Shown here: positions 33,611 through 45,624 of the stretch, piece by piece
Layout: each line of letters opens with the position of its first letter
Numbering within the stretch: the first letter of the stretch is position 1
Assembly (NCBI GenBank): GCA_944472155.2
Contig: OX235271.1
Coordinates: 65,020,416 to 65,084,415 of the forward strand
DNA length: 64,000 bases
Direction of reading: 5' to 3'
Source: Trichobilharzia szidati
Taxonomy: Eukaryota; Platyhelminthes; Trematoda; Strigeidida; Schistosomatidae
The notes under the pieces: generated by a model
Database searches by the model: none
Seen by the model: only the letters and a program-made list of their open reading frames with translations
What the model was told of the DNA's origin: nothing
Made by a program: the position numbers and the translations under genes

Positions 33611-35140
33611 AGCAATATGAAATACAAAGTAACTTAAGCTGATTAACCAATAATTGGTAAGTTCATTTACTGTTCAGCTTTCTTCAAATCAACAGATATT
33701 ACATCATCATCATTAGATGAATAAAAGTGATTATCTTTCCCTTCGTGTTTTTCTAATTTTTAAAGAAGAGTAATCACATGTCACATAATCATATGGGGCA
33801 TAACAAGACATAAACCATTGTACAATGTTTACATCACACCTTCAATATTACCAGATAGAAAGAAAAGTTTAATATGAACACCTTTTTTATCTCCCTCACG
33901 TTGACCTAACTGTTTTTCAGTCATTTTCCTATGATAACATTCTTGACATGATCAATGCTTTCCTATTATATCAACAGATTATATGAAGGAATTATTTGTA
34001 AACTGTTGGTGACATTCATTTATTTAAATATGTATTCAATTCATATTATGACGCAACTTTTAAATGTAACTTCACTAAGACAGTTGTTATCGTTCTGATA
34101 AGATTGTTCATCTCTTCCAATGAAGTCAAAGCTTGTATTCCATTAGATAGTTTTATTGACAATAGTCAATAAAAAGTCGATTTATCATGCATTCATATTG
34201 TGTATATGTATTCATTCAATTGAAATGAATACTTTGACAGAATAATCGATAACTATTTATACAATTATAACAATTCATTTTAAGGAGTATAATATAATTA
34301 AATTAAATGACATATATATATTTGTTTGTATATAACAATAGAAAAAGTAATAATGGATAGTTTCGTTTTAACAAAACTAATTAGATCATTGACTATTGAA
34401 TGTTTATTTACTGAAGCTCTGTTTGTTTGTTTATTTACGTCTCTACATGGTGATGCGGATTTAAATTTGCGCGAGATTTAAATATTTTAAAAGGAGATGT
34501 TGACAAAATAATATTCAGCTGCCTACTTATTTTTGAATTTGAATCAACACTTTTACCTCATTCCACTATCTTTCGTGATCGCATTACATAATATTTAAAA
34601 TATTAAATATTCTCATAGTAAAATTTAGAACAACACATTTAAGCGGACAATATTTCGTTTTCACTTAGATCTCTTCAGGCTTAACTCTAATATACATAAC
34701 AAATAAAAATTCAGATATAAATCAATCATGGTGTTTTGTTTATAGGATAATAAGATGGTGCATATAAATTGTGCAATTAGTCATAATAGTAGTAATGATG
34801 ATAACAATAATAATGGTTCTATCAAAAATAAAGATGAAAAAGTGAGGCAGTCTGTGATAACATGAATAACGAAAAACAGCATGATTAAACAAACAAATGT
34901 TCAGGTAGAAGTAGTCAATAAAGGCTAAGAAAAACAAATGAATCAATTAAGTACTGCTAGATTGTAAGGGAAGTAAATGAAACACGTATTTAATGATGTG
35001 ATAAGATTATGGGTTGGTAAGAGAGGGGTTGAAAATATAAGTAAGGGACGGTGGAGAAGTCATCAGTTGGTTATGTCTTAATAGGCCAATAGAACAGATA
35101 ATGGCTGTACGAACTTCTTTTGAATGCATAGTTTAGGTTC
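33611..35140. other. no gene seen
   Basis: Strongly AT-rich with short TA and ATT runs. The frames seen are low-complexity. Confidence 0.55.
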
Positions 35141-35305
35141 GTCGGTGGCACAGTGGTTAGGACTCTCACTGACCGTGCACATGGTCCGGGGTTCGATCCC
35201 CTGCCGACGCACACCTGAAGTCTATGGTCGGCCTGCGAAATTCGGGCCACCAATATCACATGCTGAAAATTCCATACTTGTACCAAAAATACTGTGTGGA
35301 ATCAA
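35141..35305 (+). mobile_element. SINE-A with CR1-type tail
   Basis: The tRNA-like head is 35141-35211: gtcggtggcacagtggttag (A box), ccggggttcgatcccctg (B box/T arm), ccgacgca. A body of about 50 bp follows, then the tail catgctgaaaattccatact, gtaccaaaaatactg, tggaatcaag. The tail matches the CR1 3' end at 51.64-51.68 kb (minus) and 63.48-63.52 kb (plus). It shares its head with the SINE at 28.1 kb but not the tail. Confidence 0.85.
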
Positions 35306-35508
35306 GTTGTAATCAAAATCAAATCAAAGCTAATTTCTGGATTTTACAGTAACACACAAAACAACGTCATATTAATCCTCAGACAGCATCGAAGAGTCCG
35401 TTTTATTTGCTGATATGTCAAAAGAGACTGAAAAACCAATCAGTGTGAAATACAGATCTATCAAATATTTTACTTCTATGTTCAATACTGTGGCCTTGTT
35501 CTCTGTGT

Positions 35509-35690
35509 GTCGGTGGCACAGCGGTTAGGACGCTCGCCGACCGTGCACATAGTACGGGGTTCAATCCCCTGCTGACACATACCTGATATCAATGTTCGGC
35601 CTGCAAAACTTGGGCCACCAATATCATATGCTGAAAATTCCATACTTGTACCAAAAATACTGTTTGGAATCAGGCTAAAATAAAAAATTA
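35509..35690 (+). mobile_element. SINE-A with CR1-type tail, second copy
   Basis: Same subfamily as the copy 370 bp upstream, in the same orientation: gtcggtggcacagcggttag, acggggttcaatcccctg, cctgatatcaatgttcggcc, ctgaaaattccatacttgta, tactgtttggaatcagg, then an A-rich end. Base changes differ between the two, so they are separate insertions or an old duplication. Confidence 0.85.
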
Positions 35691-35759
35691 CATTCCATAC
35701 CTGAGGTTTATCTAAGTGTATTCTTTCTTTTGTTAATTCACTTTGCAGTTCATCTTCAG

Positions 35760-36479
35760 GTTTGGTCTTGAAGTGATTTCAGTTAGAGAAGCATTGAAAA
35801 TTAAGTAGTAATAGAGAGCTGTTTCGTCTATGTGTTTTTAAACTTTTCAACAGTACTGAGGCATGACCAAGCAAGGGATCGAATCCATGATCTTTACGCT
35901 ACACAGCAAGCTCATTGATCTTTCACTATTTTAAAATTATATTCAGTCTATGTGTTCTTCAACTTGAGCTTATTTCAAAGAACATATTACATAATGGGCA
36001 GTTAAAGTAACTCTCATTGTTCAAAAATCCCTGATCTTAGTAGCTAGTTAAATGTTTTTTTTTTAAAACTTACTGTTGTGCACCCAGTCTCTGAGTACCT
36101 CACACATATATTCAAACTCTACAATACATAACACAGATTGTTTCACGATAACTCGAAGTCACTGAACTTTAATCCTTATTAAGCTTTTACAATCAGTACT
36201 TATGTCTTAAATACATAAAACGGTGAAATATTCTAAAAAGCAGTACAATTAATTATAGGAATTCGGATCACCCTGAGGTAATAGCCTGATATCAATCGAC
36301 CGGTAATCATATAGCAGTAAGAATTAGTGTTTATTATTTACATTACTTAATGTCGAACTGATTTGTAGTTGCACAGCTAAATTGATTATCATTCAGGCGT
36401 AAGTGAATATATAAGTAAAGTAGCTGTATATCCCGAGGTGTCCTGACCTGAACAATGTGGTAATCACCCTCTCAACTTC
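35760..36479. other. decayed SINE-B at 35760-35940, then nothing seen
   Basis: cagttagagaagcattg, agctgtttcgtct, ttcaacagtactg, agggatcgaatccatgatct and agcaagctcattgatc follow SINE-B order on the minus orientation. The remainder to 36479 shows no feature. Confidence 0.5.
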
Positions 36480-36800
36480 TCTCACTCTCCTCTGAACTAG
36501 GTATTGTGGTTTGAATGTCACAAGTGACATTAGCTTCATCAAAGTCTGTGAAAGATGTCAGCGAAAGCTTGGCTCTTAAGTTTGAAGTGAAATATAATAT
36601 TTTCACTTACTGATGATAAGTTTACAGTAAAAATCTGTACATAAACTCTAGGAGAAAAATTGCAAAGATGTGTAAAAGTATAAGTATAAAACTTGGGCAC
36701 TGTGGTAGAGTATAACTCCATTATAGATAAGATTTTATTTTGATAAATAACACAGTGTTACACAGTAATATTAACAGATGACGTTTCTAGCACAAATTAT
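36480..36800 (-). mobile_element. Isolated PLE terminal segment (pseudo-LTR-like)
   Basis: The stretch 36672-36790 (gtataaaacttgggcactgt, agagtataactccattatag, ttattttgataaataacaca, cagtaatattaacagatgac) recurs in part at 59.085-59.13 kb, at 43.46-43.52 kb and, reverse-complemented, at 60.48-60.60 kb. In each of those places it borders PLE coding sequence. Here no coding part adjoins. Confidence 0.6.
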
Positions 36801-36993
36801 TGCTCATAAAAATATCAAGCTACTCACACAACTTTTTCCTTGATTTATATACATATGTGAAATTGACTAGATATTTGAATAAAAATCAATATGGGAAAAT
36901 GTACATTCAGAAATAATAACATGAGTGTTATTGATCAATTACAGTCAGGTGGGAAATAAGACGAGTGTTTTTATAGTCATAATAAGTAACTTG

Positions 36994-37355
36994 TTAGAAT
37001 GTTATGATGTACGTGAATTGAAACGGAATTTTAGGATTATTTACTATCCTCTTCTGATTTGACTGGTAATAATACTTCCATATCTCTGGTATCTGCGTTG
37101 AGTCGTTTCTGTTGCATGTGCTGGGTGTAGACTCGATGAACCAGGATTCAGTAATCAATCTCTCTCTCCACCTACATAGATTACTTCTTAGAACCTTAAC
37201 TCTCTCCCATCCTATTGTGTGGTTGTGTGTTAATGCATGCAGTGCAATTGCTGAACTTCTTTGTAAATTACTTATCTTCTTGGAGTCAACCATTCTTAGC
37301 TTAGCCAAATTCTTATGTTCCGCCAATGTGATTACCCCCGATCTACTAGTTTGAC
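36994..37355 (-). pseudogene. Penelope-like element, GIY-YIG endonuclease C-terminal domain
   Basis: The minus frame reads VNYIGQTSRSGVITLAEHKN, then SSAIALHALTHNHTIGWERV, KVLRSNLCRWRERLITESWF and STCNRND. This is the GIY-YIG core (YIGQTSR, with Arg), the central helix, the HNH-like H..GW region and the final E..FI and N.CNR.D motifs of PLE endonucleases, which nick target DNA. The first Tyr motif is at the left break. Open to a stop at 36994. It belongs to a different PLE family from the 59.6-kb copy. Upstream it runs into a palindrome (next entry) and the RT is missing. Confidence 0.78.
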
Positions 37356-37485
37356 CTATATAGTTGACCTCACTAGTAGATCGGGGGTAATCAGATTGTC
37401 GGAACATAAGAATTTAGCTAAGGTGGGAATGGTTGACCCCGAGAAGATAAATAATTTAGAAAAAAGCTCAGCAACTGCACTTCAC
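37283..37485. repeat. Palindrome of PLE sequence joined to RTE-A
   Basis: The left arm, about 37283-37355, and the right arm, 37374-37460, are inverted copies: cttatgttccgccaatgtg / cagattgtcggaacataag, and acccccgatctactagt / actagtagatcgggggt. They are separated by about 18 bp. Each arm encodes the same GIY-YIG stretch (SRSGVI.L.EHKNLAK..MVD), on opposite strands. The right arm stops at gcaactgcacttc near 37485, where RTE-A sequence starts. Confidence 0.85.
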
Positions 37486-37725
37486 TTTGTTCTATTTTCT
37501 GCCATCCTCTTCAGATGGGTCGACGATTTCCCGAATTCTATCATCTCTTCCTCCTCAAACGATATCCTCCATGTCACCCTCGCGCTGACGACCCACTCAT
37601 CGCTTCCCATTGAGATTCCACTCGAGAGATGGCCTGCATTGCGCGTGATATCATTTGACGGTTTCCTGAATGAATGCGCGATCCATCTCCATTTTCTTCA
37701 ACATATATGTTGAGCGATCGGCAAG
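37486..37725 (-). mobile_element. RTE-A fragment fused to the PLE palindrome
   Basis: On the minus strand this holds the RTE-A C-terminus (WNLNGKR, V..GHLSS and so on) from 37725 to 37486, matching 46.28-46.5 and 54.12-54.36 kb. The usual 3' terminus with the TTA run is missing; the fragment begins mid-element at the PLE junction, so the fusion post-dates both insertions or came from template switching. Confidence 0.7.
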
Positions 37726-39289
37726 GTTAAAGTAGTTCTACGATGCAAAATTATTCCAGCTACGTGAATTATGAAAAACTCAATTCCTCGATTGAATGTA
37801 GAAACATTTAAGTGACCTAATGATGTAACAAAATGTCAACAGTTATATTACATTTTTCATCACTTGTGGGAATCCCTACAAACACTGAACGATTAAGGGG
37901 AAACTAATATATTCAAAACATTTGGGTTTGCAGGGGTTTCACTAAAATTCAGCGGAGATTTCATCATAAACTTTATATACCCGAAAATTCTTTTTTTCAG
38001 TCTACTACTCATTAAGGGCTACAGGATGTATGTTGTCAATTTACAACGAGAAGACATGGCTGAAAGGGCTTGCTAGTGTCACATGTGAAGCCGCCTTTTA
38101 TCATGGTAGCGTTTAATCGCAGGAATAGATAGAAGTTATAATTCACGGGTCATTGGCTTGCGACTCAGTAGCTGAATGGTCAGCACTCTCACCTTTAAAC
38201 CTGAATCTCTCCTAGATTCACTCTCTGTTGTGTATTACTGAAAAGCTTCAAAATAGGGTGAAACAGTTATCCAATACTTCATGGATTCCGGTGATTGTCT
38301 AACTGATGTCAATCTCAGACGAAATCTACGCTGAAACTAGTGTAGGCTATCGTAAATCAGATTCGAGAACTTTAAAAAGTGTCACCATTTTCTACCGAAA
38401 TCAGTATCGTCATCACCATCTTTCACCTATGCGAAGAATTCTATTGACTAAATTTTTATTTTTCAGTAGTACATTGATAAATACTTCTTTTTTCTCTTCA
38501 TGCCAAAACATTATCACCAAGGTGATGACCTAGCAAAATATTCTTTTCTTAGAAGACAACAAAAGAAAAAGTTTCTTGTTTTTCAGTGTTCTGTAGTAGC
38601 TTGAACAGAAGAGAACTCGCCATTTGCTCTCTCTCTCTCACACCCTTCACTTCATCTGACCCTGAGACAAAAGAGAAGAGAAATAACCTCTGCGCTAGTT
38701 GTAGAATGATGCTCTTTCTAATAATATAAAAGAAAGATAACAAAAAATGAAATGGACAATTTTCATTCCACTGAAGGAAAAAAATAACACCTATGTCATT
38801 TGTTGTCGATTTTATTTTTAAAAAAATTATCATATCGATTAATCGATGCCAAATTGGCAGGAATGAGAGAAGGTATTTTTAAAATACTTCTTCCTGAAAT
38901 ATTTGATTATGTATGGCATTTGGAATTGTTTTTAAAAATAAAAATATCATAGGTAACTATGTTGCCTAGGAAGTGTTATGCATTTATAGACCTTTATACT
39001 ACTGAAAAGCATAAGTAGTAAGGCGCTATTCACAACTTGTATGTAAAGACTACTTATATTTTAAGTCATAATAATGTCAGAATCTAATAGTCATTTGAAA
39101 TACTTGTGAATCAAATTTATCAGTAGTATATAAAATAGATGAATGCAACTAAACGGAGTTAAATTTTCCCACAGAATGAGTAAATATGCAATTCAGAGGA
39201 GAGATTCTTTTCAGCGAAATTATTCATTATACATGTTCAGTCAAGTTGTTCTCTATGATTTCCAACAGCCTGCTTTCAACATCTGCCCC
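37726..39289. other. spacer with a decayed SINE-B at 38150-38330
   Basis: At 38150-38330 (plus orientation) gactcagtagctgaatggtc, cctgaatctctcctag and attgtctaactgatgtcaat follow SINE-B order. No gene is seen in the rest. Confidence 0.45.
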
Positions 39290-39404
39290 CTAGCTCTCTC
39301 GATAGCAGGTTGACTGTTGATATCAGGTGTGCGTCGGCCAGGGATCGAACCCTGGACCATGTGCATGATCTATGAGCTTCCTAATCGCTGTGCCATCGAC
39401 GCAC
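39290..39404 (-). mobile_element. SINE-A, head and part of body
   Basis: The minus strand reads gcgtcgatggcacagcgatt, cagggttcgatccctggc and cgacgcacacctgatatcaa, i.e. the tRNA-like head and the start of the body in the form seen in the CR1-tailed copies (acctgatatcaa). Similarity is lost before the diagnostic tail, so the subfamily is probable but not proven. Confidence 0.75.
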
Positions 39405-39464
39405 AAATATACATCAGGAAAGGGAGGTAGACTTGGCATACCCTCAGAAATTACAAGTTAAACA

Positions 39465-39680
39465 GGCACTGTGGTGGAACCGGAATGCAAAGCAACCAAT
39501 GGGAATTCCGAAGGTGACATGATGGGCATCATGTAATAGGCAAAACAAAAATGAAAGCTTGTGGACAGTCATTGAGCCATTTGAAAATCTTGGCGGGGAG
39601 TTAAGTGGGACGGAGTTAGGCTTCTTAAGTCCTAGATTCCACTCGGAACTCAAGAAACGAATAATTATATATAATAAACG
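39465..39680 (+). mobile_element. RTE-A, last 200 bp
   Basis: The plus strand has tgtggtggaaccggaatgca, aaggtgacatgatggg, gaaaatcttggcgggg and ttccactcggaactcaagaa followed by AT-rich sequence: the WNP.GK....VT block to the 3' end. Diverged, non-coding. Confidence 0.6.
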
Positions 39681-41112
39681 ATTGTGAAGTCGTAGCTTAA
39701 CACAGGTTATTCAACAACTGTGACCTACAGTTGCATATATTGAAAAGAAAGTAAAACGCAGCTGAGAAGACAGGCCGATAAAATAATTATTGGAACAGTC
39801 TTCTTCTGTACAAACTGTTGTTTTTGCTTTATTCAAATTCACGAAAGAAAGAAATTTATGAATAGCTTTGAGTAGTATAAATGAGAGATTCTTAAGATTA
39901 GTGAGTATCAATTATAATATAACTGAAGCATAATAATGTAAACAATTGCATTGCGTAATGAGATAACATGCATAAAGAAGAACTTATTGAAATGAGCACG
40001 TAAGAATTAAGTCGAGTGAAAGAAAGAGAAAGATTTGTCTAATAAATTTTTGAAAATCCTGCATAATTTTTAACATAAGTATTTTAATTAGCAAAGGAAG
40101 ACTGAACAAGTTTCTTCTAACTGCTAAGCTCCAACTTTTCCATTGCAGTAGCTGAAATCTCAGTAATATGGATGAGGCTGACCCGAATCGGTTTTAACAA
40201 TGTATTTGCCATTTTATAGATAACTTTGAAGTTAGAGTATGTTGAGATAAAATATCCAGTAGGGACAAGCGTTCACTATGATGCTTCTCTCGTCTAGATT
40301 AATGATCCTGTAGCCTTTTGAACAGAACCTCTGTTGAATGTACAATATACATAGTTTGAAGAGAATATGTGAACTGGTATGCACACATGAAGTTGCTCAT
40401 GTGTACGATATTGTCCTTCAGACTATTGGAAGATAATAGTCATCTGGATTCATGCAAGACAAACGCCATAAACAGTTTACTAATTACTTAAAAAAACTGT
40501 AAAAGCTACAATCACACTTCCTAAAGTTGAACAGTTTCATAGAATGGATAGATATTATTTGGTATGTTAACAGACTATTCGAAAATGTGTAAGGATGCTT
40601 TTATCTAGGTTTCGTTTCATTGCTGTCATAGCTTTATACTAATTTGGCCTTCATAATAAGGTTTCTGTATAATACGATTCAAAGGAACTCTATGTTTAGT
40701 GTCTGTGCTTCTTAATTACATAGTAGTTCTTAAGCTTCAGGAGTACAAATATCTTTCAGAGACAACCTGTCATCTTTGAGTTGGTGAATAAGTCTATCTC
40801 ACACATAAGTTCCTTAGCCATCGTAACAGGCTTCATCAGTTTCAACTGCTACAACGATTCAGTGACAACTATGCTTAAATCAGACTATAATCCTCTTGAA
40901 GGTGCAAAGTCAGTGATCTACTTTACGTCAAGCAATAATCATGTCTTCAAGCCCACTAAAATAATTTAGAAGCAATACCAATAAAAGCACTGACTGTTTT
41001 GCCGACGATTTGCTAAGAAAACCAGTTTATAATCTTCTACCTTCTTCATTATTACAGCTGAAAGCCGTTTCCCATTTCACATTCGATTGCATAATTCTTA
41101 TTTGAATGGTTT
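39681..41112. other. no gene seen
   Basis: AT-rich with no recognisable element. Confidence 0.5.
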
Positions 41113-41830
41113 ATAAGGGAATTATTATTATCACTATTCCCTTGGGTTCTGAGTCCACTATAGGGCTTCACCAGCACATCTCCATTTCAACCTGTTTTCT
41201 GCAGTTATTTATAACTGGCTCGACTATCGCCCATAAGCTTTCTCACGATCTCCTCCATGTCAACTTTGGCTGCTTAACTTGCTGTCCCCATTTCAGTTCC
41301 ACTGGAGGATCTGGTGTCTGACATCATTCTACGATCTTCTCAGATCAGCTTGCGTCCAGTCCATCTCCATTTTCTTCAGCGTTTGTTTGGAGTTATAAGT
41401 TCTTGATTGGTTCGTTACTAGGTTTCCTCATTGTTTATACTTTCTGGCTAGCCATTTCACCTTCATTATTGAGACAAAAACGGCAGTCGTTGATGGAAGT
41501 CTGCAACAGGCTGATGGAAGTGCTTTTGGTGAGAGAAGCACCAAGTCTCTGAAACATATAGGAGAACTGACTGACTTGACATTAGTGTTGAAAATCCAAA
41601 TCTTGTTCTATATATGACAAGTTCATTCGAGTCTCACACTCAATCAAGATTAGTGATGGTCTGTCTCGTTTTGCCGACCCTGCCTAGGAGGTCTTCATCC
41701 GTGTCGCCTTTAGTTGAGACAATGATGTCTAGATAAGTGGAAGAAGTGACTTCCTTCAAACTTTTCCCTTTGATGTTGATTGCTGCTGCTTCTTGTTGTT
41801 GTTTTTGATTGAGGAAATCATTCATTTTAA
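41113..41830 (-). mobile_element. RTE-A retrotransposon, 3' fragment
   Basis: On the minus strand it starts at the Q-rich spacer (QKQQQEAAAINIKGKSLKEV near 41760-41815), then EVTSSTYLDIIVSTKGDTDE and DLLGRVGKTRQTITNLD (41640-41760), then the thumb and C-terminal blocks in broken frames, with the 3' terminus at 41113-41145. The order and spacing match the copy at 15.2-15.9 kb. Confidence 0.75.
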
Positions 41831-43439
41831 AATAGTTTTTATCACGACCTAATACCATTTCAGTAATTTAGGCATACTCATATTTCGAACTGATTTCGAA
41901 ATGAATTTCTCCATGACAAAATTTGAAAGATGGTTACAGTGTACTGACAACTGATTGAAGAAGTTTAAAAATAACAGTAATTAATTAAATGTCTTTCTAC
42001 AAACACAACAAAGGTATGTTGTCTTTGGAAAGCTCATGATCCTAACTTAAGAAGTTGTACAGGTAACACCATTGGAGAAAAAACACAAAATCTCACTAAA
42101 ATATCGTTAGATAACAATTATCCCCTTAAATTTTTTCAGCATTGCTGAAGCGTCAAATAAAGGCCTCTATCGATCTAATCAGTTCTCGAAAAGGATTTTT
42201 CTATATCCTTACCGTTCAAAGGAAACCAGAGGAGTCTAGGAAGTAAACAAAAGATTCAGAGCCGCAATTAATAGAACTTACTATGCAGCCAAACATGCTT
42301 TCATAGACACAATGAGATCTTTGTTGTCCTGTAAGCCCTCACAGCATCCAGACAATAATGTCACATCCAACTGTGCTAACCAATTTACATGTATGTGTGA
42401 TTCCACGTAAATAATGAAGATCCATCAGTCTTTACAGGTTAGAACTACAGCACATATTCCAAAGTAGCTACAACAATAAATAAAATCACTGCATACAGCT
42501 GATCATGGAAATAGATGTCTAACATCGTCTATCACAAAGCATATCATAGAGACGAATCACAGAGTTGATTTCAATAATGTCTCTAGACCCATATGTAAAA
42601 CACGTTTAGGTCACATACTTAAATTCATTAAGGCCTTCACCATAAAAAAAGACTTAGACCTGTTTTATGTGTTCCAAAGTTATTTGTCATTACTCTGCTT
42701 CTACCTTAGCCATCCAATTTTAGAACCAAAGTTCAGTATACTGAATTAGATTTCCACTTTCTTCCTTGACCTGTACACAACTTGACCTATACTGTGATCA
42801 TTTATGCTCTGTTACCTTCTAACTATGTGTGTATTATAAGTACGTGTGCGATCCGAATGTCCGAGATGTGTTATGCAATTACATTACACGTTTCAGATAA
42901 ACTACGTCTTCATATTGTTTTGTCGAAATTCATGAAGGGGAACTAACTGCTTTAGCTTAAGAAATACTGCATAGTTTTGCACTAATGGCTAACGAATGCT
43001 CTTCTGTGACAATTATCTACCGACAAACATAATTTTATAAAAAAAACAAAATAATTGAGCAAAGAATATCCTTTTCGATAGTTTAAACTTCTGTCTCTAC
43101 AATTATATATATGTTTATATAAATAGAATATTCCAGATTAGTAGTCAGTATCAGTATTAGTGTTTTTTAAATAATATCGATTTGTAAAGTATGATCAATG
43201 CAATTACAGTTCATTAAAGATGTTTAAATTATAATAATAAAGATATAATAGCGAATAGAATATCAACTAAAATTAGGAAACTTCCACAAAAATTCAGCAT
43301 CATTCAAACCTAGATGACCAAGGTAAGGATAATGTCTGAACTAACTTCTTTTGGATGCACAAATTAGGCTTATTAATATGGATTTAAACAGCCTCAGCAA
43401 TATTTAGTAGTCGAACTCTTACGGAGAAGTTGAGATTTG
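41831..43439. other. mostly unannotated; possible decayed LINE piece at 42160-42420
   Basis: Near 42255-42350 the plus strand reads KFRAAINRTYYAAKHAFID in one frame, which resembles the linker before the reverse transcriptase in CR1-type elements. I could not find adjoining RT motifs, so this is uncertain. Confidence 0.3.
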
Positions 43440-43971
43440 TTGGTATGCGTTAAATGAGTAAATTCCATTATGGGTAAATTTTGTTTTGATAAAGTCTCAC
43501 AGTGTTATACAGTAATGTTTACTTGTATCAATGCGTTAAATAACTTGGAAAGCATGGTTAACATCGATCTTGTGTTCTGTATCCGCAAGATGAGATAGAA
43601 TAGCGCTACGAATAGATTTAGTTTGTCCTTTACTTTACTTAACTACCACTAAGCAGGGTGATTTTCGGAAATTCGAAGAGAAACACGACTCACTGTATGG
43701 CCTATGTAAGTGCCTCATTTCACAGGAGCAGTTAAATTTGTAGATACACATGGAAGAGGCGAAATTAGGCAGTTTATCTTTTACTCCCGAAAGCGAAATA
43801 GAGGTGATTCTGAAGACACAACGTAATTCAGCAGCAATGAATGGTCATTTTTCCGAATTTCTAAAGCGTTGTGTTAGCATCTTGCTTATGTTACAGGAAA
43901 TATTGCCATCGCAATTTTTATACTGTATCATACTTGTGAAAATGACTTGTAGGATTCCTTTTAGTTAATTT
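43440..43971 (-). mobile_element. Penelope-like element, decayed endonuclease and terminal segment
   Basis: The minus strand reads FIAAELRCVFRITSISL, then VKDKLPNFASSMCIYKFNCS (43735-43800), then TYIGHTVSRVSLRISENHPA (43680-43735), aligning with FAASLRLTF..., VKDKLSHWATSACIYQFTCS and EYIGRTMRRLGKRAREHYPA at 59.9-60.1 kb. Frameshifts separate the blocks. At 43461-43520 it runs straight into the PLE terminal segment. The GIY-YIG Tyr and Gly are kept; Arg positions are altered. Confidence 0.7.
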
Positions 43972-44440
43972 ACAGCAGTAATTCGTACAGGAACCTATTA
44001 CCCAACAAATATGCAAGGTGAAATGGAGATGGATTGGGCATACGCCGAGTAAACATTCAAGTAATATTGTAACAACAGGTGGCAAGACATGGAAGCCAAG
44101 GTATATTTTTCATTGATATATATATATATATATGTATATAGTATTTTGTTGCTAATGTACTGTGGGAATACTTGAGAATCATATTCTGTTGGAACACACT
44201 GTCTGTATCACACCACCACAATATCACATACCATGCAGGCCCTCAAGAGGGACTCAGATACGAAACGACAGGTTCGGTGTCGGAAGGTGACATAGAAAAG
44301 AACATGTGAAAAGGAAATGAAAGTATATGAGGGGCGGCAACTGAGTCAGTTTAAAGTTATTGTGTTGGGGACCGAGTGAAACAGAGACGTGCTGCCAGCC
44401 TTCTATGTACCACCCAAATGCAACAAACAAATAATAATAA
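43972..44440 (+). mobile_element. RTE-A 3' fragment with an AT-rich insertion
   Basis: The plus strand has caggaacctattacccaaca, gaaatggagatggattggg, catacgccgag (EPITQQICK, EMEMDWA). Family similarity then stops near 44080 and resumes near 44237 with ggccctcaagagggactcag (the LEWDS..R block) to a terminus at 44400-44440. The intervening 155 bp include a TA run at 44117-44133. No terminal repeats are seen on the insert. Confidence 0.6.
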
Positions 44441-45624
44441 GTAATCACAAAAATTTCATTTTAAGCTTCTCTAATTTCGAAAACTACATCCATTTCCTCT
44501 TTTGTTCTCCTTTTCATGTCTTTCTACTTCTTTTTTCAGTTTGTCTATAGATTATTCCTTCAATTGATTATGTGATGAAAACAAATATTCTCAGTTAGTA
44601 CATATATATTTTATCTATGTTTGCCTTTATCACAAGGTTTTTAGTTGATTTCTGTTGTGCACGCGATATCAATTTTCTTTAGTTTAAAAAAAGATCAATA
44701 TTCTCAACATATCTGTTCACCTAATCATTGGAAAATGAAGGCATGCAAGACATTTTTGACGACAAAATTTTAAGCCATCAAATTTTTTTTCGCCATTACA
44801 TTCTGCCAATTGTTATTATTATTATTATCATTAGTAAGTGAGATGAAAACTGACATCTTGCAGTTTTTATTAACATTTATTTAAACATTCGAAAGACATT
44901 TAATTCAGTGGTTTTGTGAGGAAGTGACTGACCGATTCATTTAGCCCTGGTCCTGAATTAGTTAAAGAATTATTGAAATCCAAAGAAAACATGGAACAGT
45001 TAGTTGTTCCATTCTAGTTTTGAGCATTTTAGTAATATCTGCTAATGTTAGGTAGTCAGATGCTCTTTGGAGTCTGAAAAACGTTCTAGGAGACTTAGTA
45101 ACAGAACTTTCATTAGGAGTTTGATATATACATGTAGGGAAATAATGTATACCTTCCATGAAAAATTGTCATTTGCACAGATATTCCGTGTTGTGCTACT
45201 TATGTTCTTTGTATTGTCTTTCTTTGTCTTCTTTACGTGTCTTCTGTGTTTTCCTGCAAGGTCGGTTCATTTCCCTACTTTGACTTGAAATCTCTGTCTC
45301 TGTTATTTGGTGTTTTTATGCCAATGAACTTGTCTCTATATATACTACTGATGAATTTTGTCAGTAGCACACGCCACAAAATTGCTCACAAGCCTTTTAT
45401 TTGTCCCTCCAGTGTCATCAATGAACCACAGGAAATCAATTACAGAGTTACTCATTTAAAAGAACAGCTGAGTTATTTAGTTGCCGAGTTTTATTGAAAA
45501 TTAAGATAAGTGTATACCTTTAGATCTTCTATGCCAGTCTTGGTCAACACTGCTAACTGTTGGTACTTAGTTTTCATTCGATCAGGTTCTTTATCATCTA
45601 CAGGTCTGTCTTTTAGGAAAATAT
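44441..45624. other. no gene seen
   Basis: Two overlapping small frames at 45067-45497 have no recognisable domain. Confidence 0.45.

Noticed and set aside
35141..35211. Genuine tRNA gene
   Set aside because: The A and B boxes and acceptor ends look tRNA-like, but the same head recurs at least five times with different changes in the anticodon arm and always runs into a SINE body.
36740..36800. Hammerhead ribozyme in the PLE terminal segment
   Set aside because: A CTGATGA-like word (agatgacg) occurs, but no GAAA partner or stem II follows at the right distance.
44080..44237. MITE inserted in RTE-A
   Set aside because: The insertion interrupts the family, but its ends show no inverted repeats and only a doubtful 4-5 bp duplication.
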